In this document: positions 57,600-64,000 of the stretch, piece by piece
Position numbering within the stretch: the first letter of the stretch is position 1
Layout of the letters: each line of letters starts with the position of its first letter
NCBI RefSeq assembly: GCF_029541745.1
Contig: NZ_CP089746.1
Span: forward strand, 3,534,001 to 3,598,000
DNA length: 64,000 nt
DNA from: Streptomyces sp. LX-29
GTDB taxonomy: Bacteria > Actinomycetota > Actinomycetes > Streptomycetales > Streptomycetaceae
Direction of reading: 5' to 3'
Made by a program: the position numbers and the translations under genes
The notes under the pieces: generated by a model
What the model was told of the DNA's origin: nothing
The model's database searches: none
What the model saw: the letters and a program-made list of their open reading frames with translations, nothing else

Positions 57600-58616
57600 A
57601 TGGCTCGGAAGCACCCGGATTGGAAGCCTGATCTTCTGCGAATGCATCGCGAGGGGATTGGGCTCACTCTGGAAGAAACGGGGGAGAAGCTCCGCGAAAT
57701 CGCGGAGCGCCACGGCTTCAATATTGCCGCGAACTTCCAGACGATCTGGGGCCACGAGAAGGGAACGGTATATCCCGGCCCGCATTACCGCCGGGCTTAT
57801 TGCCGCCTCTACCACCGAAATGAGGCCCAACTCGGCTTCCGTCGCGCCCTGCCCGGAGAGGATGCCCCTGTGGAATCCGTACCGGCGCCCATATCAATGG
57901 AGCGAAAGCTCCCCGATCAGCCAGACGTGGTACGCCGAGCGCTGAGCAGCATCCGCGAAGGCACGGATGACGTGGACAGTGAGGCTCTGCACAATCGTTT
58001 GGTTGACGCATGGCGCCGCCATACGACAGGAGGGAGCATCGACGGCCCTACCGTAATCCTGGTCGGAGGATTCGCAGGCTCAGGGAAGTCCGAGTTCGCA
58101 AAGTTCCTCGGAGGTATCACCGGCTGGCCCATCCTCGACAAAGACTCTTTGACGCGTCCACTCGTGGACCAACTATTGGTCGCCATGGGCGGGCAGGCAC
58201 ACGACCGAAGTTCAGAGCTCTACCGGGAAAAGGTGCGACCGCTCGAATACCGCTGCCTCATGGAAGCGACATGGGACAATGTGGACTGCGGAATTTCCGT
58301 TATCCTCGACGCTCCATTCGTCTCTGAATTCTCCCAGGCCGAATGGATGCAGCGATTCCAGAACCGCTGCCGATCCAAGCGGGTTTCCGTCGCGACGATA
58401 TGGGTTGAGTGCGACCCGGAGTCGATGCGCGAGTACATCGACTTTCGTGGAGCGGCACGGGACGCTTGGAAGATGGAAGCATGGGAGGAGTACGTCTCGG
58501 GCCTCGACCTGAAGATGCGGCCGCGGGGGCCGCACTTCATCGTCGACAACCGGCTAGGCGCCGCTGTGGCCCTGGTCGACGAAGCCCGCGAAGTGCTGAG
58601 TGGAGGCGGACTGTGA
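57600..58616 (+). CDS. Helix-turn-helix plus P-loop kinase protein
   Basis: The product is 338 residues. The first 75 contain an XRE-like helix-turn-helix (GLTLEETGEKLREIAERHGFNIAANFQTIWGHEKG). The second half is a P-loop kinase: GGFAGSGKSEF (Lys163), KDSLTRPLVDQLL, and VSVATIWVECDPESMREYIDFRGAARD as the lid, resembling zeta-toxin/nucleoside-kinase folds. ATG with aggagggg upstream. It is the first gene of a three-gene overlapping operon. It may sense a nucleotide and regulate its own promoter; this is inference. Confidence 0.8.
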   Translation: MARKHPDWKPDLLRMHREGIGLTLEETGEKLREIAERHGFNIAANFQTIWGHEKGTVYPGPHYRRAYCRLYHRNEAQLGFRRALPGEDAPVESVPAPISMERKLPDQPDVVRRALSSIREGTDDVDSEALHNRLVDAWRRHTTGGSIDGPTVILVGGFAGSGKSEFAKFLGGITGWPILDKDSLTRPLVDQLLVAMGGQAHDRSSELYREKVRPLEYRCLMEATWDNVDCGISVILDAPFVSEFSQAEWMQRFQNRCRSKRVSVATIWVECDPESMREYIDFRGAARDAWKMEAWEEYVSGLDLKMRPRGPHFIVDNRLGAAVALVDEAREVLSGGGL

Positions 58617-59200
58617 ACCCTTCCGGCGTCATCCTCTACGGCCCGCCGGGGGCCGGGAAGGACACGATCACAGCCGAGCTATCGCGCCTACGGCCGGAGT
58701 ACGTGCTCTTCCGGCGGCTCAAGGCAGGTCCGGGGCGCACCACGGGATACCGACTCACCACGGCCCAGCGCATCGAGGAGATGGCTCAGGTCGGAGAGAT
58801 CCTGTACCGGAACAGCCGGTACGACGCCGAGTACGCCATCGATCGCGCCGAAGTCTCCACGCTCGTGAACGCTGGGCGCTTCCCTGTCCTCCACATGGGT
58901 CAGGTTGCCGGAGCGCACGCCGTCACTACCTTCCCCATTCACTGGGTGCGGGTCCTGTTGTGGTGTGCCGAAGAAGTCACGCGGCAGCGCTGCCAAGGAC
59001 GCGGCGACAAGGACGTGGAAGCCCGGCTCAAGGTGTGGCACGAGACCCGGCAGGACCTGCAAGACCACGCGGCAGAGCCCTGGTCGGTCGTGATCCGAAC
59101 CGACCAGATGAGTCCATCTCAGGCCGCCCAAGTCATCGACGGCGCTCGCTCGGCCGGCGTGCCTTCCGAAGAGCGCGATATCCGCGGGCTGGTCGGATGA
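58613..59200 (+). CDS. Guanylate-kinase-like nucleotide kinase
   Basis: The product is 195 residues. LYGPPGAGKDTITAEL carries the P-loop (Lys16), FRRLKAGPGRTTGYRL replaces the guanylate kinase substrate region, and VLHMGQVAGAHAV and LWCAEEVTRQRCQGRG follow. It is closer to PhnN/guanylate kinase-like proteins than to dedicated Gmk. The substrate is unknown. GTG start overlaps the upstream stop, so it is coupled to the first kinase. Confidence 0.78.
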   Translation: MNPSGVILYGPPGAGKDTITAELSRLRPEYVLFRRLKAGPGRTTGYRLTTAQRIEEMAQVGEILYRNSRYDAEYAIDRAEVSTLVNAGRFPVLHMGQVAGAHAVTTFPIHWVRVLLWCAEEVTRQRCQGRGDKDVEARLKVWHETRQDLQDHAAEPWSVVIRTDQMSPSQAAQVIDGARSAGVPSEERDIRGLVG

Positions 59201-60048
59201 CTGTCGTCGGAATCCTTCACCCGGGCAGCATGGGCGCGGCCGTAGCAGCGCAGGCCAGCCTCAACGGAGCCGACGTTCTGTGGTGCCCCCGCGGCCGTAG
59301 CTCCGCGACCAGGGAACGGGCTCAGCGGTACGGACTGACAGCGGTGGATGGCCTCGCGGAGCTGACCGAGCGAGCCGACATCATCCTCAGCATTTGTCCC
59401 CCCGCGTACGCGGAGGACGTCGCCGTCGAAGTCTCGGCTCACCCCTTCACGGGAATCTACGTGGACGGGAACGCGATCTCACCGGCGAGCATGGCGCGCG
59501 TCTACGCCCTCGTGGCCCGGACCGGGGCAACCGTCGTCGACGGCTCCGTCATCGGTTCACCCCCGTCCGCTTCGAAGTCGGCTCGCCTCTACCTGTCCGG
59601 CCCTACGGACGCACTGACACCAGTTGCCGCCCTCTTCACGGGGTCAGCCGTACAGGCTCACCCCCTACCCGGCGGCATCGGGCGTGCCTCCGCACTCAAG
59701 CTGTCGTACAGCAGCTACCAGAAGGCGAGCCGTGTACTGGCGGCAGTCTCGTATGCCCTCGCCCGCGACTACGGCGTGGAGGACGAGCTGCTCGACATCG
59801 CCCAGGGCCGCACGACCAGCTACCTCGCTGAGACTGCCTACATCCCCAAAGTCGCCGCCCGGTCATGGCGCTGGGGCCCTGAGATGCGAGAGCTGGCATA
59901 CGCCCTCCGGGAAGCTGGGCTTCCCTCCGAGCTGGCCGATGCGTCAGCCGCGGTCCTGAGCCGGTGGGACAGCCTGAAGGACTCGTCTCCGGGCATCCCC
60001 CAAGCACTTGACCACCTACACGACGCCCCGGACGGTGAACCCGGCTAA
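59197..60048 (+). CDS. NAD(P)-binding dehydrogenase (6PGDH-like, DUF1932 type)
   Basis: The product is 283 residues. It begins VVGILHPGSMGAAVAAQA, a Rossmann dinucleotide fold with G-x4-G-x2-G, and SICPPAYAEDVA. VDGSVIGSPP and ALKLSYSSYQKASRVL are conserved in 3-hydroxyacid/imine-reductase-like enzymes, and the all-alpha C-terminal domain matches DUF1932. The substrate is unknown. ATG overlaps the kinase stop (ATGA). Why an oxidoreductase travels with two kinases is not obvious. Confidence 0.8.
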   Translation: MTVVGILHPGSMGAAVAAQASLNGADVLWCPRGRSSATRERAQRYGLTAVDGLAELTERADIILSICPPAYAEDVAVEVSAHPFTGIYVDGNAISPASMARVYALVARTGATVVDGSVIGSPPSASKSARLYLSGPTDALTPVAALFTGSAVQAHPLPGGIGRASALKLSYSSYQKASRVLAAVSYALARDYGVEDELLDIAQGRTTSYLAETAYIPKVAARSWRWGPEMRELAYALREAGLPSELADASAAVLSRWDSLKDSSPGIPQALDHLHDAPDGEPG

Positions 60049-60250
60049 GCGGCCACTGCCCGCAGTGCCTCGATGGCCTCCGCCACGCCCCGCACCACGA
60101 TGTCGGGCTCACGGAGGCCATCTCTCCATCTACGCCCAGCTGCCAGCCACCCCGTACGCAAACCCGACCCCGGGGTCTCGCTACCCGCACAAGCGTTCCA
60201 CTTTTACGTAACCCCATGCGCCCCAAGGGTTGATTGGTCACAATGTCGCC
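60049..60250. other. Spacer before Shedu gene
   Basis: About 200 bases with falling G+C toward the Shedu gene. A promoter is expected but no clear -35/-10 pair or hairpin is visible. Confidence 0.35.
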
Positions 60251-61285
60251 ATGGACTGGGACGAGCCTGCCTACTTTGACCGCCGCCCCGCGTCGTCGGG
60301 GCGGGTCTCGTACTGCGACGCACTCACTATCCGAGATAACCGATCAGTGAGCATCAAGGCTCTACCGTACTTCATACCTCACGACTCTTCTCGGTCCGAA
60401 CTCGCAATCAAACTAATCCGCGAAGACAAGAGGACAGCGGAGATCTGCGAGATATCCCTGAAAGAAGAAGATCTTCGCATATTGAAGCGGCATATCGCGC
60501 AATGCTTGTCGGTTGCGGAAGAGGACGAAGACGGGCGATACCTGGTCTTACGCACCGATGACCTGGGCAGCCAACCGGAGGTTAGCGAAGATGCAGCACG
60601 CGCCTTGGGCGGCGCACTCGACAGTCGCCAGTTCGCAAGAATGGTGGCCCGCAGCGTCGATCCGATGAAACTCGCCAAGGCATTTTCAGCGAGCGTACGG
60701 ATAGGCGAGCTGCGGGCTGCGGTAACTGAACTCAGACAGAACCTGTACGAGGGCAAGGCCAGAGAATCAATCTATCAAGACTGGTGCGAGCGCCACTCTT
60801 GGGCGTTCGGGAATGCATATGTTGCTCGCGATAATCAACGAGTCATCGGAATCGGCGACCACGTTGACGTGATGATGCAGTCCACTGCGAATGGACTGCG
60901 TGACATTTTCGAACTCAAGCGTCCCGACATGGACGTGATCCTGTTCGACGAAACGCACAGGAATTGGTATTGGTCCTCCGCTACAACCAAAGCAATTGGA
61001 CAGTGCCATCGGTATCTCGACACACTGCACCAGATGGCTCAGAGCGGCCTTTACCAGGGCCGTGCCGACATCGCCGCATACCACCCCCGTGCGGCGGTCG
61101 TGATCGGTCGTTCGCATGACTGGGGAGACACGCAATTGCGAGCACTCCATGGCCTCAACAGCAGGATGCACGGGATCAGCGTGATGACGTACGACCAATT
61201 GCTGGCCCAAAGTGAAACGCTCTTGCGGCAAGTGACCGATCACGTCGGGGGGCAGCAAGGCGAGCCGGATGCGCTCTCGGCCTGA
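60251..61285 (+). CDS. Shedu-type anti-phage nuclease (DUF4263)
   Basis: The product is 344 residues. The C-terminal half has YQDWCERHSWAFGN, GIGDHVDVMM (Asp203, Asp206) and RDIFELKRP (Glu221, Lys223), a PD-(D/E)xK nuclease core of the DUF4263/SduA family, followed by a Tyr/His-rich helix and AAVVIGRSHDW. The N-terminal half (1-150) is family-variable and probably senses the trigger. Codon third positions carry clearly more A and T than neighbours, a sign of foreign origin. ATG was chosen; a TTG seven codons earlier is possible and no strong ribosome site is seen. Confidence 0.85.
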   Translation: MDWDEPAYFDRRPASSGRVSYCDALTIRDNRSVSIKALPYFIPHDSSRSELAIKLIREDKRTAEICEISLKEEDLRILKRHIAQCLSVAEEDEDGRYLVLRTDDLGSQPEVSEDAARALGGALDSRQFARMVARSVDPMKLAKAFSASVRIGELRAAVTELRQNLYEGKARESIYQDWCERHSWAFGNAYVARDNQRVIGIGDHVDVMMQSTANGLRDIFELKRPDMDVILFDETHRNWYWSSATTKAIGQCHRYLDTLHQMAQSGLYQGRADIAAYHPRAAVVIGRSHDWGDTQLRALHGLNSRMHGISVMTYDQLLAQSETLLRQVTDHVGGQQGEPDALSA

Positions 61286-61334
61286 CCTGCGCGATGGAAT
61301 TCTGCTAGGTAACACTAACGTGCGAGGAGGCATA

Positions 61335-61631
61335 ATGCCCATGGACCACAACGGCACCCTTGTGCCTACGGAGAGCGCCCCCGGCTCATGGAATCTTCAG
61401 TGGAAGCTCATGTGCCCGGCCTGCGGAATCACCGAGGTCGAACGGGCGGCCGACGGAGGTGACCACGGCTCGGTAACCGTGCACCCCGACAGGGACGCCT
61501 ACGACAGCCCTCTTGGCACCCGAGGCGGGTACTTGCAGGTAGACCTCACTTGCGCAGCTGGCCACGGCTTCGCCTTCATCATGGGCAACCACAAGGGGGA
61601 AGAGTTCGTCGGCGTCGTCCCTCGCGTCTGA
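61335..61631 (+). CDS. Small cysteine-containing hypothetical protein
   Basis: The product is 98 residues. C-P-A-C-G near residue 31 and a later C-A-A-G-H-G could coordinate zinc. No family is recognised. aggagg lies four bases before the first ATG and ten before the second (61341), so the true start may be the second. It follows the Shedu gene by 49 bases and precedes the attR region. Confidence 0.65.
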   Translation: MPMDHNGTLVPTESAPGSWNLQWKLMCPACGITEVERAADGGDHGSVTVHPDRDAYDSPLGTRGGYLQVDLTCAAGHGFAFIMGNHKGEEFVGVVPRV

Positions 61632-61656
61632 GCTGGAGCCTTCGTGCTGACCTCGC

Positions 61657-61676
61657 GTTGTCCTGGTCTTTGTCCA
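61657..61676 (+). other. Arm-type repeat near attR (element A)
   Basis: gttgtcctggtctttgtcca differs by one base from 45293-45312, and ends 97 bases before the core repeat. Confidence 0.65.
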
Positions 61677-61773
61677 GTGCACTAACGGACGCCACCGTTC
61701 ACCGCCGTACGCACACCCCGTCTGACCTGCCCCACGAACCCCCACGGACGCCCCCGTACAGCCATGCGGACAG

Positions 61774-61828
61774 TTGGAAAGCGTGTTGGGGGCAACCCCT
61801 CACGAGTTCGAATCTCGTATCCTCCGCA
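61774..61828 (+). other. Second att core: attR of A and left end of B
   Basis: 55 bases identical to the tRNA-Ser 3' half at 45167-45221. Upstream sequence does not form a tRNA 5' half, so this is a core remnant and not a second gene. Confidence 0.93.
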
Positions 61829-61848
61829 GCCGCCTGAACAGGCGAAAC

Positions 61849-61883
61849 AAGGACCCCGGACCGCTTCAGCGGCCGGGGTTCTT
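61849..61883. terminator. Terminator after the second core
   Basis: Arms aaggaccccgg/ccggggttctt (one G-T pair) continue into ccgc/gcgg around ttca. This placement mirrors the terminators after the first and third cores. Confidence 0.75.
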
Positions 61884-61891
61884 GGCATGCC

Positions 61892-61915
61892 CTGGTCTCA
61901 GTTACAGTCTCATTC
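61892..61915 (+). other. Arm-type repeat, left end of element B
   Basis: A 24-base sequence beginning ctggtctca and ending gtctcattc matches 62931-62954 in 20 of 24 positions, in the same orientation. Confidence 0.6.
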
Positions 61916-62181
61916 AACTCCGACATCTACGACATTCCGCACGCGCGGCGGAGCGCATCCGGCGGCGACGGCGGGAGCGCCGTCCAAGCGTCCGTTCGCC
62001 GACTTGCACACCGCCGAGACACTCCGCGCACTTCGTGCGCTTCCCACCGCTTCGCGGACACGACTGCCTCCTGCTCCGCATCGGAGGTGACCGAGTGACA
62101 CGGCACGACCTCGCGAACATGTACGGGAAATGCTCACGGGTTGACCATCTGCCTCCCGGGTCTGACTGATCACAGCAACCC
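61916..62181. other. Non-coding part of element B
   Basis: No gene is clear. A 24-codon frame at 62095-62169 has cggaggtgac just upstream of its GTG but no recognisable family, and could be the remnant of a lost gene. Confidence 0.35.
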
Positions 62182-62220
62182 CTTGGTAGGGGCCCTTGCA
62201 CCAAGAGTATGGTCTCTTGT
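62182..62220 (+). promoter_or_regulatory. Leaderless, self-repressible promoter of the toxin-antitoxin pair
   Basis: The -10 box TATGGT (62208-62213) ends seven bases before the ATG and is flanked by aagag and ctctt, so it lies inside an inverted repeat. A second dyad, cttgg-N14-ccaag, overlaps at 62182-62205. Ribbon-helix-helix antitoxins bind such sites. Confidence 0.65.
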
Positions 62221-62499
62221 ATGGCAACCAAGAAAGTGACCGTGACGATCCCCGAGGATCTCCTGGACGAGATCCGCGCCGAGGCGGCTGAGCGGGGACT
62301 TTCGGCGTATGTAGCCGAAGCGCTGCGATTCAAGCGCGACCGGGACCGGCTGCTGGAGCTCGTCGACTGGCTGCAGGAGGAACACGGCCCGGTCACCGGG
62401 GACGAGCGCGCGGCAGCACTCGCGGAACTGGAAGATCTCGACGCCGAGCACGAGCGCCGCCGCACCACCGGAGGACACAACGCCGGAGAGGCCGCGTGA
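62221..62499 (+). CDS. Ribbon-helix-helix antitoxin
   Basis: The product is 92 residues. KKVTVTIPEDLLDEIRAEAAERGLSAYVAEALR is a classic ribbon-helix-helix DNA-binding fold (residues 3-38), followed by an acidic toxin-binding tail (EELEDLDAEHE-like). It should neutralise the PIN toxin and repress its own promoter. Start ATG follows a leaderless promoter. Its stop overlaps the toxin start (GTGA), the normal toxin-antitoxin arrangement. Confidence 0.88.
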   Translation: MATKKVTVTIPEDLLDEIRAEAAERGLSAYVAEALRFKRDRDRLLELVDWLQEEHGPVTGDERAAALAELEDLDAEHERRRTTGGHNAGEAA

Positions 62500-62921
62500 A
62501 GAAGCGCGCCAGTGAGCACAGCCAGCGGCCACTGCGTGTCTTCGTACTCGACTGCGAGGCATTGTCCCTGGCCGTGCGCGGCGACCGGAAGATGATCGCC
62601 TGGCTCGACCTCGCGGCGCGAGGTGAGGCCGAGGTGGTGACTTCCCCGATGACGCTGGTCGAGGCGTACGACGGCAGAACCACCGAGCAGCGCTGGGACT
62701 GGGTGCTCTCGCGACTCAAGGTCGCCGACATCGGCAAGGACGAGGCCCGCCAGGCCCGCCGACTCCTGGCCGACGCCAAGCTGCACGGCCACAAGTACGC
62801 GATCGACGCCGTGCTCGCGGTCGTCGCCCGACAGCAGAAAGGACAGGTCACCGTCTTCACCTCGGACGCGGATGACCTGGAGAGGCTGGTTCCACGCTCG
62901 ATCGTCGTCAAGACGATATGA
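62496..62921 (+). CDS. PIN-domain ribonuclease toxin (VapC-like)
   Basis: The product is 141 residues. The four acidic positions of the PIN active site are visible: Asp19 in VLDCEAL, Glu in TLVEAYD, Asp in HKYAIDAVLA and Asp in TSDADDLERL. VapC toxins cleave tRNA or rRNA to arrest growth. The protein is full length. Coupled GTG start. In this position it would stabilise element B or the whole array against loss. Confidence 0.88.
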   Translation: MKKRASEHSQRPLRVFVLDCEALSLAVRGDRKMIAWLDLAARGEAEVVTSPMTLVEAYDGRTTEQRWDWVLSRLKVADIGKDEARQARRLLADAKLHGHKYAIDAVLAVVARQQKGQVTVFTSDADDLERLVPRSIVVKTI

Positions 62922-62930
62922 CACAGCGCT

Positions 62931-62954
62931 CTGGTCTCGGTTCTGGTCTCATTC
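62931..62954 (+). other. Arm-type repeat, right end of element B
   Basis: Partner of 61892-61915; it begins ten bases after the toxin gene and ends 94 bases before the third core. Confidence 0.6.
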
Positions 62955-63048
62955 GCCCCCGTCCGGCCCCGTCCAGACGTGGCCACCCCGAACGCTCCGC
63001 CGCAGGTCAGGACACCTACACCCCTCGCCGGACACCCGTGTGAACATG

Positions 63049-63101
63049 TGGAAAGCGTGTTGGGGGCAACCCCTCACGAGTTCGAATCTCGTATCCTCCG
63101 C
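63049..63101 (+). other. Third att core
   Basis: 53 bases identical to the tRNA-Ser 3' half. It is the right end of B and, given the integrase remnant beyond it, probably the left end of an older element C. Confidence 0.92.
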
Positions 63102-63106
63102 CAGCT

Positions 63107-63142
63107 CAGAGGGCTGGACCGCTCCGGCGGTCCAGCCCTCTG
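63107..63142. terminator. Terminator after the third core
   Basis: Perfect 16-base arms (cagagggctggaccgc and complement) around tccg, followed by gcgtttctcc. Confidence 0.85.
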
Positions 63143-63264
63143 GCGTTTCTCCGTCTCGGTCTCCGTCCCAGTCGTGGCCCGGCCGGCCCGTCCGGCCACA
63201 CCGGCACCGGGCACCGGCACCCCACAGGACTCCTCCGACCCTCCTGGCGACAGTCGCAAGCCGC

Positions 63265-63420
63265 GGCCCGGTGACATCGCATGTACCGAGCGCGCATACG
63301 GGCGGACCCGCCCGGCTCCTCTCCCGTGATGGCGTCCACGACATCGGGGCCCCAGAGCGGCAGGACCGCCCGGCGGTGCGACATGCGTCACACAGGCTGC
63401 CCGTCCCGCGCGTCCACGTC
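63265..63420 (-). pseudogene. Decayed integrase C-terminus (element C remnant)
   Basis: On the minus strand, about 45 codons read [19 protein letters not shown] then SARMRARYM, matching LGVPDRVIDQIMGWEPGT / SARMRARYL of the element A integrase around its nucleophile Tyr. The preceding HDARHT region is corrupted with an in-frame stop, and similarity stops after the Tyr. The fragment has the same strand and the same order (core, terminator, int) as at attL. Confidence 0.72.
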
Positions 63421-63445
63421 CTTCAGCCGGGGCTTTCGCGGCGCG

Positions 63446-63621
63446 CTGACAGCGTGGGTGACCTCGCCGCGGCGGCCGCTCGGTGCTCCGCGCCCGCACG
63501 GCCACGGCGGACGCACCGCCGTGCCCCGCCGTCGCGCCGGCACTGATCGCACGGCACGTCCCCTGTCAGGTGCTGACAGCCGTCCGGAAGCCCTGTCAGC
63601 GCCCTGGCCGTCCCCTGTCAG
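63446..63621. promoter_or_regulatory. Repeated ctgtcag heptamers before the ABC transporter
   Basis: Five copies of ctgtcag or its complement occur at 63446, 63563, 63573, 63593 and 63615. The pair at 63563-63579 forms tgtcag-gtg-ctgaca-type dyad symmetry, a likely operator. The rest of 63143-63682 has no supported gene apart from the integrase remnant. Confidence 0.6.
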
Positions 63622-63682
63622 CAGGTCCCGGCATCGTCTTGCTCATCGAGAACGGCGAGCGGGCCTGAAGAGGAGAAAGCAC

Positions 63683-64000
63683 ATGTCGTACGCCATCCGG
63701 GCCGAGGGTCTGGTCAAACGCTACGGGGACTTCGTCGCGCTGGACGGCGTCGACCTGGAGGTGCCGGCCGGCAAGGTGATCGGGGTGCTCGGTCCGAACG
63801 GAGCCGGGAAGACCACCACCGTGCGGATCCTGTCCACGCTGATCCGGCCCGACGCCGGCCGCGCCACCGTCGGCGGCCACGATGTGGTGCGGGACCCGGT
63901 GCGGGTGCGCCAGCTCATCGGCCTCACCGGGCAGTACGCCTCGGTCGACGAGAGTCTGTCCGGCATCGAGAACCTGGTGCTGATCGGCCGACTGCTCGAT
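63683..64000 (+). CDS. ABC transporter ATPase, DrrA type, 5' part
   Basis: 106 residues are visible before the window ends. Walker [15 protein letters not shown] and the Q-loop [21 protein letters not shown] are typical of daunorubicin-resistance-like (DrrA) ATPases, which export drugs or lipids together with a DrrB permease that should lie downstream. ATG with aggag seven bases upstream. The ctgtcag repeats before it suggest control by a local repressor. Confidence 0.93.
   Translation, partial: MSYAIRAEGLVKRYGDFVALDGVDLEVPAGKVIGVLGPNGAGKTTTVRILSTLIRPDAGRATVGGHDVVRDPVRVRQLIGLTGQYASVDESLSGIENLVLIGRLLD

Larger units (their letters stand above)
45167..61828. mobile_element. Element A: AICE integrated at tRNA-Ser
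   Basis: A 16.7 kb unit bounded by 55-base direct repeats of the tRNA-Ser 3' half. It contains integrase, excisionase, a Prim-Pol/helicase replication module (the RepPP class of AICE), small Spd-like transfer genes, an FtsK-type translocase, a GntR regulator and cargo. Gene order from attL (int, xis, rep, spd, tra, regulator, cargo, attR) is that of actinomycete integrative and conjugative elements. All core genes are full length, so it may be mobile. Arm-type repeats lie 71 bases inside attL and 97 bases inside attR. Confidence 0.93.
61774..63101. mobile_element. Element B: 1.3 kb att-flanked toxin-antitoxin unit
   Basis: Bounded by the second and third cores, it carries its own pair of arm-type repeats, 63 bases inside the left and 94 bases inside the right core, nearly the same geometry as element A but with a different arm sequence. 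Inside are only the antitoxin and PIN toxin genes with their promoter. There is no integrase. It is either the remnant of an older AICE or a small cassette moved by another integrase. Confidence 0.75.

Noticed and set aside
61774..61828. Second and third tRNA-Ser genes
   Set aside because: Only the 3' half is present at 61774 and 63049; the 5' half and acceptor partner are missing.

Overview
The window is high-GC DNA from a streptomycete (Streptomyces or a close relative). The evidence is WblA, a Crp-type regulator, two ArsA-like ATPases, a bifunctional glycan synthase, a SigE-like sigma factor, the asd-ask pair and recR-ybaB-dnaX-SRP RNA, together with strong G/C at third codon positions and several leaderless-looking starts. 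Coordinates 1-45.1 kb are core chromosome, 45.2-63.1 kb is a tRNA-Ser integration hot spot, and the chromosome resumes at the far right.

Core region. From the left: a partial CooC/ParA-type ATPase; a lipoprotein with a NodB-like deacetylase domain; a SulP-STAS-beta-carbonic anhydrase fusion; an ECF sigma factor with a translationally coupled membrane partner; acs; nhaA followed by a holin-like membrane protein and an epoxide-hydrolase-like enzyme; the marP / nudL-type NUDIX / nth cluster; crp; an MBL hydrolase coupled to a NUDIX protein; RidA and DUF4177 proteins divergent from two ArsA-like ATPases; wblA divergent from a penicillin-binding protein; yqeY and a metallophosphoesterase; tRNA-Pro; a P450, a methyltransferase and an S9 peptidase; a SURF1 protein; a second sigma/partner pair; asd-ask with a good internal start for an aspartokinase beta subunit; DUF5063-recR-ybaB; dnaX, which is split by a one-base frameshift at a seven-C tract that is also a canonical -1 slippery site; and SRP RNA.

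Hot spot. tRNA-Ser(GGA) at 45135-45219 is followed by two further copies of its 3' half, at 61774-61828 and 63049-63101. Each of the three copies has its own terminator just downstream. Between the first two copies lies an apparently intact AICE (actinomycete integrative and conjugative element, element A): int and xis, an iteron-rich region, a Prim-Pol plus helicase replication module, small Spd-like transfer genes, an FtsK-type Tra translocase, a GGDEF protein, a SpdB-like membrane protein and a GntR regulator. Its cargo is an operon of two P-loop kinases and an NAD(P)-binding dehydrogenase, a Shedu-type defence nuclease and a small zinc-ribbon-like protein. Between the second and third copies is a 1.3 kb att-flanked unit (element B) whose only clear genes are a PIN toxin and its antitoxin. 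Paired arm-type repeats sit at matching distances from the cores in both A and B. Right of the third copy is a decayed integrase fragment (element C). The site has therefore captured elements at least three times.

Structure not explained by genes includes a 58-base leader cassette that occurs three times in element A. Each copy has an identical 18-base loop, a stem of differing sequence, and a position 22-24 bases before a start codon. Other such signals are a cluster of five palindromes beside tra, a 22-base palindrome before the GntR gene, a -10 box inside an inverted repeat before the antitoxin, and a set of genes whose -10-like box ends six or seven bases before the start codon. The window ends inside a DrrA-type ABC transporter ATPase.
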